The notes beneath the pieces are model-generated. The model worked only from the letters and a program-made list of their open reading frames with translations, did no database searches and was not told the origin of the DNA. This document shows, piece after piece, positions 11,914-23,094 of a DNA stretch of 64,000 bases. Position 1 is the first letter of the stretch. Each line of letters starts with the position of its first letter. This DNA is from Tetracentron sinense (taxonomy: Eukaryota > Streptophyta > Magnoliopsida > Trochodendrales > Trochodendraceae): the NCBI GenBank assembly GCA_015143295.1, contig CM026567.1, positions 7,148,416 through 7,212,415 of the forward strand, written 5' to 3'. The position numbers were made by a program, and so were the translations under genes.

Positions 11914-12161
11914 GTAAATTTAATTTAAATTAATTATTTTTTTTATGACAATTAATTTTTTATGAAACAGTATGTGTCATTCGAAAATTTGGAAGGAATT
12001 CTCGAGAGTGATTTTTCAATAACAGCTGCTCAAAAAGGGTCACCTGGTATTAACTATTAACTTACCACAATATTATTTAATTTTAGATAGTTTTTTTTTT
12101 TATAAACTTTGATAATACTAAGTTATATTATCTCTAATTTACAAATAAGTGGTGGGCATCC

Positions 12162-12490
12162 TTTGGTGGTCAACTTCCGGCGTTACAGAAGCTTGCACTT
12201 CGCATTATGAGTCAAACAACAACTTCATCAGGATGCGAACGCAATTGGAGCACATTTGACCAAATTCATACAAAGCGAAGAAATCGCTTACAGACAAAAA
12301 GGTTGAATGACTTGGTTTATGTGCACTATAACATGCGTTTGCAACGCCGAAATGAAAAGAACAATAGGATGTTGAAGAGCACAGATCTTCTTCGTGTTGA
12401 TAACTACCTGTTATCAGATCATTTTGATGAGTGGCTATGTGACGAGGAAGATGGAGAATTGAATGAAGAAGACGTATCTGAGATATTCAG
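12162..12490 (+). pseudogene. hAT transposase, C-terminal dimerisation domain
   Basis: WWASFGGQLPALQKLALRI is followed by SSGCERNWSTF and RLNDLVYVHYNMRL, the hATC dimerisation signature. It starts right after an AG near 12161, although the phase with the preceding exon-like piece does not match. It ends at a donor (AG/gtataa at 12490/12491). Confidence 0.87.
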
Positions 12491-12577
12491 GTATAATCAT
12501 TTTTATATTTTGTTATGTTCATAATATTACTTTTTTATTTTATTTTATTAGCTATTAATTAAATTATCCCTTTATAG

Positions 12578-12791
12578 GACTGAGGAATGGGCAGAAGAAG
12601 AGATCGATAATCTGCTTAATGCGTCAGAAGAGGTTCAATTCGGTGAAGCAAATCCGTGTGCATGGGGAGATGTTCTACCTGGTGAAGAAGAGATATTGTC
12701 TGAAGATCACTATAATTTTAATTTTAATCAGTGGTCTATCGATGACAATGACACTCTGTATTATCAAGGCGGTACTTCCCGCTATGGTTAG
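12578..12791 (+). pseudogene. hAT transposase, last exon
   Basis: An acceptor at 12576-12577 joins in phase with the previous donor, giving an acidic tail (RTEEWAEEEIDNLL ...) that ends at TAG 12789-12791. Acidic tails after the dimerisation domain are common in this group. The downstream 12783-12945 holds three copies of a roughly 65-bp unit (gatgatgatgtggtatgg). Confidence 0.75.
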
Positions 12792-13749
12792 GAAAGATAC
12801 TTTAATTTTAATTTGACGGTGATGATGATGTGGTATGGTCATCCCTATGGTTAGGGAGAATACTTTATGTTTAATTTGATAGTGATGATGATGTGGTATG
12901 GTATTCCCAATGGTTAGAAAGAATACTTTATATTTTATGTGGTAAACTGATGATGGATTATGATATTTCTTTATTATTAGTAGTGAAGCTAATTATCTTT
13001 AATTCGGTGAATGTTTAATATTATATAAAATTTATGTTATTTGTCAATAGATAGATTATTATGATTGCACTTTGCAGGGCTTTATAGAGAAATAAGTCGT
13101 TATTTATTTGACGCAATTTACCCATAAAAAGCTAAGCACAGTACTTAATTTATCATTTATATATTTCATTTCATGTATAAAATGTTTACTGACATTTACT
13201 ATTTGTATGTATTGCAGGTGAAAAATGGAAGAACAAATATCATAAAAGTGACAGTCTGAAATCTGGACTCTGGAGTTTATGATTGTTGAAATTTTATCAT
13301 GTAATCTTTGTTTTATTTTATCAATAAAAGTGTTGGAGATTCTTTATATTCATCATTTTGTAGATAATGAATAATTTATTATATACTATATAATGAATAT
13401 AAAAATATGGAATATATAAATCTTTAATTACTTAAAAGTTAAAACTTAAAAATATGTATTATAAAGTATACTTTATAATACTTTCTTTATAATACATCAT
13501 AATCTATGAACATATAATATAGTTTTAAACTATAGTTTAATAGTTTATATACTCTTTAATCTTTATAAAGTATAATAATATCCTATATTTTATAAAATAT
13601 AGTTGGTAAAGTATAAAGTCTAATTAAAAAAAAATAGTAATATACTAATATTTTACGTTTTTTAAATTTTAAATATATAAAAATATATTTTAGACTATAT
13701 AAAAAAAATTAGAAAATATTTTTAAAAAAAATAAAAAAATAAATTCAAA

Positions 13750-13922
13750 TTTCGGCTGCAATCCCGAAATTTCGGAATATTTCGCCGAAATTTCGAATAA
13801 TATTTCGGGATATTATTTTATTATTAAATGAGATTTCGGCCGGATGTCGCCCGAAATTTCGAAAAATCTCGTTTCGGAATACCCTTCCGAAATCTACCGA
13901 AATTTCGAAATTTAAAACCTTG
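13750..13922. repeat. Right subterminal array of hAT element
   Basis: Seven or so copies of cgaaatttcg or close variants run up to the right terminal inverted repeat, mirroring the left array. Confidence 0.7.
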
Positions 13923-13930
13923 CTTTTTAC

Positions 13931-14391
13931 CCTATGAGCATGGCATGTTCGTAATTTCTGAGCTCTACAAGGTAATTGTGCAGCACACCAAATTACAAGA
14001 TAGCCACTCTAATAGTATAACCCTTCCTCTCCCATAAACCCCAATCCTGATGTTGAGGTCTCATCCTGATGCTGAGGTCTCTGGTACGAAGCCAAGAGAC
14101 TTTACCATCGAAACTAGCTGACACCAACATTCATGAGAGCCTTTAAGCTACTTGGCCCATGACTCTAGGAGCAGTGCTAGTTTGAAGTATGAAACACACA
14201 TCCCGTGTCATTGCCTGACACTCCACAAGAGTAGTTGTGAGTGAAAAGTTTTAACTAGTAGTTGTGAGTGAAGAGTATTAATTTTTGGACGTGTCATGGA
14301 AGGACACGGATGGGTTTGTCATGTGACATGACTCATGTCACTAACGCTAGTATTCCTCCTTTGGTGACTCATGTCCACTAATTTTTGAACA
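13931..14391. other. Unassigned intergenic sequence
   Basis: Contains a short direct repeat (ctgatgttgaggtct and ctgatgctgaggtct near 14048-14081) and cacgtcatgg-like motifs. No gene is seen. Confidence 0.4.
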
Positions 14392-14535
14392 TTGCTACTG
14401 AGACCCTCTACGATGCTCTAATAGAGTAGGATTTCAGGTAGAGCCCATCTCAGGATTTCTTTTGGAGCCCATTTCATATGGTGAGCTCCACCTGAAATCC
14501 TGCTCTCTTAGAGCATGGTCTCGGTCTCGGAAGCT
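14392..14535. mobile_element. GAGACC-type foldback MITE, copy 1
   Basis: Left arm ctactgagacc, gatgctct and ggatttcaggt pairs with right arm acctgaaatcc, agagcatggtctcgg. The same core, with a gtggggcc/ggccccac centre in some copies, is found at 17181-17310, 27125-27280 and 62755-62910. Confidence 0.65.
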
Positions 14536-15123
14536 TTATCCCAATCAATAAAAGACTTTGCTAGTCATAAGAGGCTAGATTTTGCTAGCTTCATTCTCTC
14601 TTAGGGCATTCTCTTCTTTTTGGAGAGGATTTTGTGGACAGAACTGCGGATACAAAATCTTTTGTCTTCTTACCCTAAATGGAGAGAATGGAATAGAAGG
14701 AGAGTGGGGCTAGCACTCCCCAATTCCCATCCTTTTTTCTATATTGTATGCAAGTTAGTCGGTTAGCACACCATGCAATTAAAATACCCGGACAACAATT
14801 AAGGTCTATAAGATAAGATCCTTAAAATTATCCTTCTCTCCGAATAGAATCAAAGAATCAGTAGCATTTTGTGCACGTTGACGTTATATTTTTTAAAGAT
14901 ATAATTACCCAACTTACCTCTTCCAATTTTTTTTTTTTTTTAATTATTAATTAACAGGAATAGGTATATTTGGGGATCCTCTAATTGCCAAATTCAGTCA
15001 CTTTAGTCCTCCAAGCTGCAATCCAAATGAGACTATCTCATATCCAAGTAGCATCGGACTCCTTTGGGCCGTCAATTGCATCAATAGAACTTGTGAGAGG
15101 CCTTGGAAGGAGCCTAGAATCCT

Positions 15124-15650
15124 ATCTAGTATTGAGAGGTCATTCGACAGTTTATTTACTTATATATGTTATATCTCTCGTGAAGCTAATAGAACTTCAG
15201 TTTAAATATCAAGCGGAACACCGCATTATGCAGAGCTCCCTTTTTACACTACATGGGGTCAAATTATAATTATTGATAATTGCACTTTTACCCCACGTAG
15301 TGTAAAAAGGGAGCTCCGCATTATGCAGAGCTCCCCATGAAAATTAATCTCATAGAACTTTTATATTTATGTTATATCCCTCATGAAGCTAATAGAACTG
15401 TTGATATTTTTATCAAAATTCTGTTTAAATCCCAGAGAATCAATCAATATCCTAATTTGTTTAAATCTCGGAGAAATCAATCAATATCCTAAAGTTTCTA
15501 GAGAGCTTAAGTAAAATTGTTATCGAGCATCACTCTGAGAGTTCCTTTGCTCGCATGTAATTCTCTCAACCTTTTCTTTTTCAATGTAGGTCGGGGTCTG
15601 CCTAGCCCTAGCTTTAGCTTTTCTCCCAAAACAAAAAGTGTCACTTTAGT
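15124..15650 (-). repeat. 3' flank of XTH copy B (second arm of duplication)
   Basis: Aligns with 1-360 apart from a foldback insertion at 15198-15351. No XTH exon 3 or 4 is visible. Confidence 0.7.
15198..15351. mobile_element. Foldback insertion with 9-bp target duplication
   Basis: The sequence atagaactt occurs at 15189-15197 and again at 15352-15360. The interval between is absent from the paralogous arm at 1-360, so it is a clean insertion. Inside, gagctccctttttacac (15234-15250) pairs with gtgtaaaaagggagctc (15300-15316) around an AT-rich loop. A 9-bp duplication suggests a Mutator-like mobiliser, but no terminal inverted repeat at the very ends was seen. Confidence 0.75.
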
Positions 15651-15755
15651 CATTCTGAAATTTGTAAAAATTCCCTCTCTGTCCTGCGCGTTAGAATTCC
15701 GGCATATGTTAGTAGTGAGAGTGAGGAAATAGTAAAAAGAGAGAAGGGAACTAAC

Positions 15756-15949
15756 AGAATCTGCTGGTAATTCCAGAGAATAGAGTGAGTATGAAAGGCC
15801 TGTCTTGGATCGAACCAGAGATAGAACTGTTGCTCTCTGTTACCCTTCCCTTGTGTATAAACGTTGGTGTAAAGCATATAAGGCTCCCCACTAGCATTCC
15901 CCAGAAACTCAAAATCTATCTCATCATGCATCGGCCCTTGCGAGGATAG
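15756..15949 (-). pseudogene. XTH copy B, exon 2
   Basis: Starts after AG at 15951-15950 with [18 protein letters not shown], the intact catalytic motif of xyloglucan endotransglucosylase/hydrolases, and joins exon 1 in phase. It continues [23 protein letters not shown] and [17 protein letters not shown], all typical of the family, to a donor-like GTTAGT at 15755-15750. The XTH C-terminal half (the VDG block, the NADDWA region and the C-terminal cysteines) is not found downstream to 14985. The gene is therefore 3'-truncated. An unspliced read-through frame to 15650 adds unrelated residues. Confidence 0.85.
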
Positions 15950-16042
15950 CTGCAGATCATCAAACATATATAGTACGTAAGAAAATTTGAATAGAACAAA
16001 ATACTCGGAAATATTAGGATAACAGCGTGTCGGGGGTCCTAC

Positions 16043-16309
16043 GTAGTAGGCAGTAACGGTGCCGGCGGAGTTTCCGGGCACCACTTTGATCTGCATGTCG
16101 ATCTTTCCAAAGAGATATTCTTGTTTGGATTGAAATCCGGCGCCGGAGACTTTATCAAGAGAGAGCTGGAGAAGACGGCCGTTTTCCGATACTTTGGCTC
16201 GCTCTCCGCCCCAAGTGAGGTCGACCCCAGAACTGAAATCTGCAGAGACTACCAGGAGGAGGAAGAAGAAGAAGTGTGTGAAAATGAGGAAGAAGGGCAG
16301 TTTGGTCAT
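16043..16309 (-). pseudogene. XTH copy B, exon 1 with signal peptide
   Basis: ATG at 16309-16307 opens an 89-codon exon ending in TAC TAC at the donor 16042-16041. Residues 1-23 form a strongly hydrophobic secretion signal ([11 protein letters not shown]). The mature part begins [21 protein letters not shown] and reaches GTVTAYY. These proteins act in the cell wall, cutting and rejoining xyloglucan. The intron of 93 bp (15950-16042) contains the unoccupied target site (15958-15962) at which element A inserted in copy A. Exons 1 and 2 are undamaged, but the missing 3' half makes a working enzyme unlikely unless the end lies outside the sequence considered. Confidence 0.87.
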
Positions 16310-16393
16310 TTTGTTGAATTGGGATGGTGAAACGGGTGGAGATGAGTGGTTTGAATGTAATGGGGGTGGTGAAGGTGGTAGGAGGGGTTGTAG

Positions 16394-16403
16394 CTATTTA
16401 TAG
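16394..16403 (-). promoter_or_regulatory. TATA box of XTH copy B
   Basis: The minus strand reads CTATAAATAG, 85 bp upstream of the ATG at 16309, a good plant TATA box at a normal distance. Confidence 0.6.
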
Positions 16404-16631
16404 GGATGGAGAGAAAGGACGGCGCTGAAGGGAAGAGCGGTGGGATGCAGCTGGATGGATTTGCATGGGAGGAGTGGGTGAGTTTGGACACTAGGGCGTT
16501 TTGGGTGATCCGATATGGGCTTTGACGAGTGGTACCTTTTCTATGATTGTAGGCGTGGGCCTGCCTAAAGACTTGTAATCATCTCCAGTTGTAACCGGAT
16601 TTGGGGGAGTCCGGCGTTACGCCACTTACGC

Positions 16632-16876
16632 TGCCATGTGTCCATTTTGACACTCCTTAACTATGGTTAAGATTTATCTACCCCTAATGTTCACTCACCT
16701 ATCCTTGGGTTTTTAAAAAATTATTAAAAAAATTTAATCCTAGGAGTTAATAAATTTTAACCAGGGTTAAATTTCTTTTTTAATATCTTTTTTGAAAAAC
16801 TAAGGATAGGCGAGTGAACCTTAAGGGTGAGTGAATCTTAACCACGATTAAGAGGTGTCAAAAGGGACACGTGGTA
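16632..16876. mobile_element. Foldback MITE with G-box ends
   Basis: Left arm gccatgtgtccattttgaca and cttaactatggttaagat pairs with right arm atcttaaccacgattaag and tgtcaaaagggacacgtgg. It is related to 7937-8181 and lies upstream of XTH copy B. Confidence 0.75.
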
Positions 16877-17180
16877 GCGTCAGTGATATAACTAAACTCA
16901 AGGAATCACGAGTGGAGAGAATTTTTTTTTTAATAGACACAATTACTCATAAATTTGTAATAAAAATATTTTAAATTTAAAGGGTGATTTGGTCATTTAA
17001 AATATTCAATTATGTTTTTAACATGAGAATCCTGATCATTGTAATTGTCATTTTTCAATTCTCCTTATATAATAATAGAGATGAAAAAGATATATATAAG
17101 TGTAAGAGTAATATTTATTTTCATTATAATAGTAGAGGAGTAATTTTATCAACAATAAATAGGATAAAGCTTCTTAGACC

Positions 17181-17310
17181 CCTTTAGAGTCGAGACCACC
17201 GAGACCATGCTCTAAGAGCAAGAGATTTCAAGTGGGGCCTACCATGTGAATGGGCCCCACCTAAAATCCAATGCTCTAAGAGCATGGTCTCAGCCTTAAT
17301 GGGGTCTCCG
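17181..17310. mobile_element. GAGACC-type foldback MITE, copy 2
   Basis: Arms gagaccatgctctaagagca (17201-17220) and tgctctaagagcatggtctc (17272-17291) are perfect inverses. The centre contains aagtggggcc and gggccccacct. Confidence 0.8.
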
Positions 17311-17334
17311 TAGCAAAGTCCTAATAAATATAGG

Positions 17335-17495
17335 ACTTTGCTATTGAGACCGCAAATGGCCGAGACTACACCGAGACCGTTCTTGTGTTGCATGGATCTC
17401 AAAATTTTATTAAATCCGTTTTTGAAATTTTCATATCCATGCATCACATGCACGGTCTCGATGTGGTCTCAGCCCTTTCTGGTCTCACTAGCATT
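17335..17495. mobile_element. GAGACC-type foldback MITE, copy 3
   Basis: Ends gctattgagacc and ggtctcactagc are inverses. Inside, cgagaccgt and tgcatggat pair with atccatgca and acggtctcg. It stands next to copy 2 in the same family. Confidence 0.65.
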
Positions 17496-17509
17496 TCCAA
17501 TAAATATAA

Positions 17510-17965
17510 CAGTAGAGATAAAGAATATATAAGTAGATAGGTAATTTTGTCTTTATCTTTATAATAATAGAAAAGATAAGGATAAAGGTAATTTTGTCAA
17601 TAATGACCAACTTTAATCAATGTTTCTAAGGGCCCCTATTTTTTAAGGGTAATTTTATCAATAATGTAAATATAAGGGTAGTTTTTTCATTCTCATTATA
17701 AAGTAGAAGATAAATATGATGATAATTTTGTTATTATGACAATTCAAACAATGTTTTAAATGACCTGTTTCTTTTTTTATAATAGTAAAGTAGGTAAATG
17801 AAAATTATAAGGATATTTTTGTCATTATGACAAAATTTAATCAATGTTTTTTAACAGGTCACTCTTTTTATAATAGTAATGGTAGAAAATAAGAATAAGG
17901 GTAGTTTTGTTATCATGACAAAATTCAACAAACATTTTTAACGGGGTCATTCTTTTTATAATAAT
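17510..17965. repeat. Degenerate tandem repeat, about 105-bp period
   Basis: Four or so diverged units share gggtaattttgtca, atgacaaaattcaa, caatgttttt and ctttttataatagtaa. AT-rich, no coding content. Confidence 0.6.
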
Positions 17966-20280
17966 AAGGATTTATTCAAAATGACAACATGAATTGAAGT
18001 TCAAATATTCAAGAAAAATAAAAATTAGAGTTCATACATGATGGGGACCTCAGCTAGCAAAAATATATGGGGCCGGGAGAGACCCACCACAACTATTAAT
18101 TTTAGGTGTATTCTAGGAATACTCACAATAATAGCTTTTGCAATATGTAAATTAAAATAAAAAAAAATTGGGTTTCACTCAGTTCAACTTGAGGGCAAAT
18201 CTTCTATTAGGTATCTAACACTAATTTTATATCATTATTTTTTTCTAATGACCAAAGAGTAAGAGTGAAAAGTTTAGTCTCACGATTACTTTATTTTTTT
18301 TCCCTATGTGACGATTTGTTATGGAGATGGTATAATCTAACACCAGATATGATTTTAGGTACCTAAAGAGAACACTTTCCCTCCAAGCCTCTCAACCTCT
18401 CAACTTCATCACCACTGTGCCATGTGTCACTTTAACTCTTTCTGGTCAGCATTTATCTTTAAACAATGCTAACAAAAATATGTGTGCATGTCATTGTTAG
18501 AACTTGATGAGAGGCCTTGGCAGTTGGAACTGGAAGGATCCGTAGGCTTCTCAAAATTGCACATCCTGAACTTAGACCTGTGAGTGGAGTCTCCTCATGT
18601 TTGGTTTATTAATAGACTAAAATGGGATGGAAACAAAGAAGGAAGCCAACTCATAAGTCATAATAGATCCTCCAGCTGTGAATAATTGTATACTTCTTTA
18701 TGTAAATATCTTTGTTTGGGTTCCATTATGTTAAGTTGAGCTCCCCATCATATTTAATTCTCTTAAGTTGTTACTATTAGTATTTTCACTTGAGAGTTGA
18801 TGGGACCAGCCACGTTGAGTTGCTGAAGAATTTTTTCTTTGTTTTGGTACATGGCGTCATTTTGCTCTTCCTTCAAGTGCCTCGAGCAGAGTTTCCCTTT
18901 AGTGTAAAATAAGTGGCAATTTTATAATTATTAAGAGAAACTTTTAATAATTACAAGATTGCCACTAATAAGCATTAAAAATATGAGCTCAATATTCAAG
19001 GCGCTTGAAGCATAGCTCCACCTCCTATTAATGCTATGAATTAATAGTAAGGGTGAGTTGACTCTTTGCCACTACTTGCTTGTCATGTCACAAATAATTT
19101 TGTTTTTTTTACTTTATCACATGATGGATATATTCACTTCTTAGACTCGACCCTACGCCAAGCTCAAGAGGGCACTCTTAAACCATATGGACAAGTTGGC
19201 TGGCTTAGAAAATATGGGTTGGAATCAGTGATTGATTATGTTCTATACAAAATTTTAAATCTATTTTTTCTTTTTTATTACTTAGAGCATCTCCAATGAT
19301 CTATACGAATTCCAACTTTGGCACAGTATAGTGCCAAAATGTCATATTTAGCACAGGTTGTTTCAATAGTGTGTCAGCTCCATTTCTTCAACCACCATTT
19401 TTTTAATTACTATTTTCCTCCTACCAATCACCATTTATCCGGCTAGCAACCATCATTCATTCACCCTACCAACCACCTCCTCTCTAGTTTAAAAGTTAGG
19501 AGAATGTCATATTTTATTGCGGCTATGGGCATGAGGAAAGTCGGGACCCATGTATGTAATATTAGGGAAATGGTAGGAGAGCATTAAACTAGAGAAAAGG
19601 CAACGGATTCCTCTGGAAGATGCCCGAGTATTATAGTCGGGTGTATTTCTTTAGCCGACATATGGGGAGAAGTTGGAGGAGAAAATCAAAAAGATATGTG
19701 AGAGATTTGAAAGAACTTTTGATATTTTGATTTCTCCTTCAAAATTCTTGCCGCATGTTGGCTGAAGAGGCGATGCCCAGTAAAATACTTGGGCATCTGC
19801 CAGAGGTAATCCAGTGCCCTAGAGAAAAGCTTCTAGGACCAGACTAGACTACCTAGGACCAAACCTCTAGAATATTTAAACTTAGGGCAAAATAGTGTAG
19901 GCGGGGTGAACCAGGGGCCATAGGGAGCACGTGCTCCCAACTATTATGAAAAAACATCAATTTTTTATTATGAGGCTTTAAGCATGGGGTATGGACTAGC
20001 TGCCCCTTAAATTTTGATTTTTTTTAGGGAGATATATAACGGACGCACATTGGATTACCTAGCGAATGTCATATTTCATTGGTCCACGTCCCCTTTTTAA
20101 CATTGGTCCCTATAGAGAATCCGAATTTATTATTTCTTGATGTTTGTGAACTTTATTAAATGCGATTGAATCATGTTGTTCAATTCTTTTAATGTATTTA
20201 AGCCTATAATTTAATGCGAAAAAGTAATAAATTTAAAACTCAAATAAAAACACTAAATTCAATTCGTTTTTTAGGTTTAA
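17966..20280. other. Unassigned AT-rich intergenic sequence
   Basis: One small foldback lies at about 18870-19010 (agtggcaattttataatt against aattacaagattgccact, with outer arms caagtgcctcgag and caaggcgcttgaag). A fragment agagcatctccaatgat near 19285 resembles common plant MITE ends. No gene is recognised. Confidence 0.5.
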
Positions 20281-20339
20281 TTGCATGAAAAGAAAGAAAA
20301 TCAAAAGTAGCAAAAGAGTTAAAAAAAAAAAAAAAATTA

Positions 20340-22297
20340 TCGCCGGCGATCGATCGCCCAAAACGCTGTTCGGCGCGGCGGACGTGCGCGTTTTCTCTTT
20401 TGTGGAGTCCTTAGGGGCCCAACACTATAATATACCCCTTTTAGTCGTGGGTTGTGGGTTTTTAAAGGATCCCTAAAGCTTTTTAGGCCTAAAGAGAGTG
20501 AGAGAAGAGATTTTTGAGGGATCCAGAAGGAAGATTAAAGGCTTTTCAGGAGAAAAAAAAATTGTGAAAAAATGTAGATCAACCTTATTCACAAGCGCGT
20601 GATCGTAAGAAGCGATCGTGAGAGGTAAATATAAAACAAAAAAGACTTCCTTCCTATCATATAGAGATTTTGATACAAATATGATGAAGGAAATAGATCT
20701 AAAGCAGAACAACAATAGTAAATATGTTTTTAATGTTTCAATCTATGATGGAAATTAAATATGATGAGTTCATGATGTTTATACCCAGATTTTCCCATGA
20801 AAAAACATATATGATGATTTTGTGATGTTTAAATCATGATTTTTCCTTGAAAAAATCTACATATAATATTAGGAAATTTTAGATCTTGGTATCTGATGGA
20901 TAATTACTACTATATGATAAATAGAAAACGTTTAGATAGTGATTTCCTTGTGATAATGTATTATGTAAAAAGATGTTCTTTTGATTTGTAATTCTATATC
21001 AACAAGAGGAAAAGGATTGATTTTGGTGGTGCATGAATGATGAGAATGGAGGAAGGGATAATGTTCGTAATTGATGAAATTATTATAAAGTTTTGCTTGA
21101 GATCATGATGTGTTATAAGAACTATCATCCTATGAGATTTATTTTGATTATAAATGGGCGTATTAAAAATTTAGAGACACGATAAATAAATTATCCCTTA
21201 TTTTATTTGACAAATTCATGCTTTGTATTGATCATTTACGAGAACCTTACATGTTTGAAAAAAAACAAAAAAAAAATCTATGGCATGTTTAGAAGCATTT
21301 TATTTCACTCACACGGATCACGAATTTTACATGAACAAGCTGAGAATAAACAAGATGACAAGTAATATGCAAGTACACAAGGACACAAGCATTATGCATG
21401 CTGAGTTTTGCACTGACCAAGTACCCACAGGCTTATGATCAAGGCAAGACCAGTCGTAGTACGAAATGTGTAGACAGCCGTATACACCGGATAATGTATA
21501 GACAATCCGTATACACCGGATAATGTGTATATTATGTGGTACCAGCTCGAAAAGTAGGGTATATGTTAGTCTCTACCCGATATATGGGGGTTAGAGTTAT
21601 ATTGAAGTTATTGCATTGCATGTTGTTGGATAAATTCACGAACAAGAAAATAAAACAAGATAAATAAGAGAAATAAGCGTAGTGATCATGTGTAAGGATC
21701 GAAATTTAATTATCGGCTTCCGCACTCTGAATTGGTACCTGTTACATGATATGCAAATCTTAAACCATGTTTGTATTAATCTCGTATCTTTGTTAGATAC
21801 GAATTTGTATATACGTTGGGTAACTTGTTACTCAGCCGATGACTATTATTGTCGGCATATATAGTTTTGATACTAGTACTCCAGGACATTGAGAGGAACA
21901 AGAGTACGAGGAGGAAAAGAAAAGTCCCCACAAGCCACCCGGCAGGTGATTACCCTGATGGAGAATGGAACTTGGATTGCTGGCCATACATGGACATAAG
22001 TTCACTAGTATCTTGGATTTTGATTTTAGACTTTGTAATAGAGCGATGAAATGGTTTATTTTTTAGTTTTGAATTTATGATTAGGGATTCATAGAGGATG
22101 ATTTTAATTTATTATGGCGTCTTAGTATTTATTTCAGATATTGGAGTGGATTAGCATTTAATTGAAGAGAAAAATTTTTGAAAAGTTCATGTTTTTAGAA
22201 TTGCCTTAAATGCTTTATGACAGGAAGTTATGGAATAAGTGTTTTAAGTCACGGTCAAGTCTCACATTAAGTTAGGTGAGGATTTTGGGGCTCGACA
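20340..22297 (+). mobile_element. Possible solo LTR of a gypsy-type element
   Basis: The region runs from a CpG-rich patch (gccggcgatcgatcg) through a repeat of gtatacaccggataatgt (about 21480 and 21508). It ends in cacggtcaagtctcac ... gattttggggctcgaca, which resembles LTR ends of Tekay/Del-type elements. The left border, partner LTR and target duplication were not found, so the call is tentative. Confidence 0.3.
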
Positions 22298-22900
22298 GGC
22301 CATTAATGTGGTTAAGATTCTCTTACCTCTAGTGTTCATCCATCTAACCTTAGTTTTAAAAAAACTAAAATATATCTTAATATTAAATTAAATAAGATTA
22401 CCACAATTAGAAGGAGTGTTAATTAAGGGACATGTGAACCGGCATTCAACTAGCTAGCCAAAAAAAAAAAATCACTACTCAAAAGTTATAGGTTTTTTTT
22501 TTTTTTTTTGGTAATACTCAAAAATTTGATAGTTGCTAAGGCATAATAATGGGGTATTGGAGCAGCTGCCCCTGAAAATATATCTATTTTAGATTATAGT
22601 TTATATTATGTTAAACTAATTATATGTGCATGATGGGGGCTAATGATGGGACAATGAGGTAGAAGCGTCCTTTAACTTTTAGAAAAAAATTATATTATAT
22701 ATTTAATTATTTAATAAGGGCATAGTCATTGGGCTTTAAAGAACCATGAACTTTTGCAACAAGGGATATATTTTTATATTATCTTATTTAATCTTTAACA
22801 TGATATAACTATCCTACGGCAAGGGGACAACTGTCCCATCAATAAGGATAAACAGTAATCATAGAATATATTAACAATGGTAAACTGATACACAAACTTG
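22298..22900. other. MITE relics and AT-rich sequence
   Basis: taatgtggttaagattctc, gttcatccatctaacctt and aagggacatgtg show a decayed member of the G-box MITE family at about 22298-22435. The rest is unassigned. Confidence 0.5.
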
Positions 22901-22930
22901 TCTTTAAAATTAAATCAGAGTCCCTGCCCC

Positions 22931-23094
<164 letters not shown>

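Larger units (their letters stand above)
9728..13922 (+). mobile_element. hAT-superfamily DNA transposon, complete ends
   Basis: Perfect 8-bp target duplication ctttttac at 9720-9727 and 13923-13930. The terminal inverted repeats are imperfect: left catggtataaaatttcgcga, right (inverted) caaggttttaaatttcga. Both ends have clusters of the palindrome cgaaatttcg. Internally there is a BED-type zinc finger, a transposase core fragment and a hAT C-terminal dimerisation domain in order on the plus strand. Eight-base duplications and this domain set are diagnostic of hAT elements. The reading frame is broken, so this copy is probably not autonomous. Confidence 0.93.

Noticed and set aside
15650-16309. 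A single unspliced 219-codon XTH protein
   Set aside because: The frame runs through an intron with proper GT-AG ends. Splicing restores the conserved YY-LSSQG junction, and the residues after SILWN read into the next intron.
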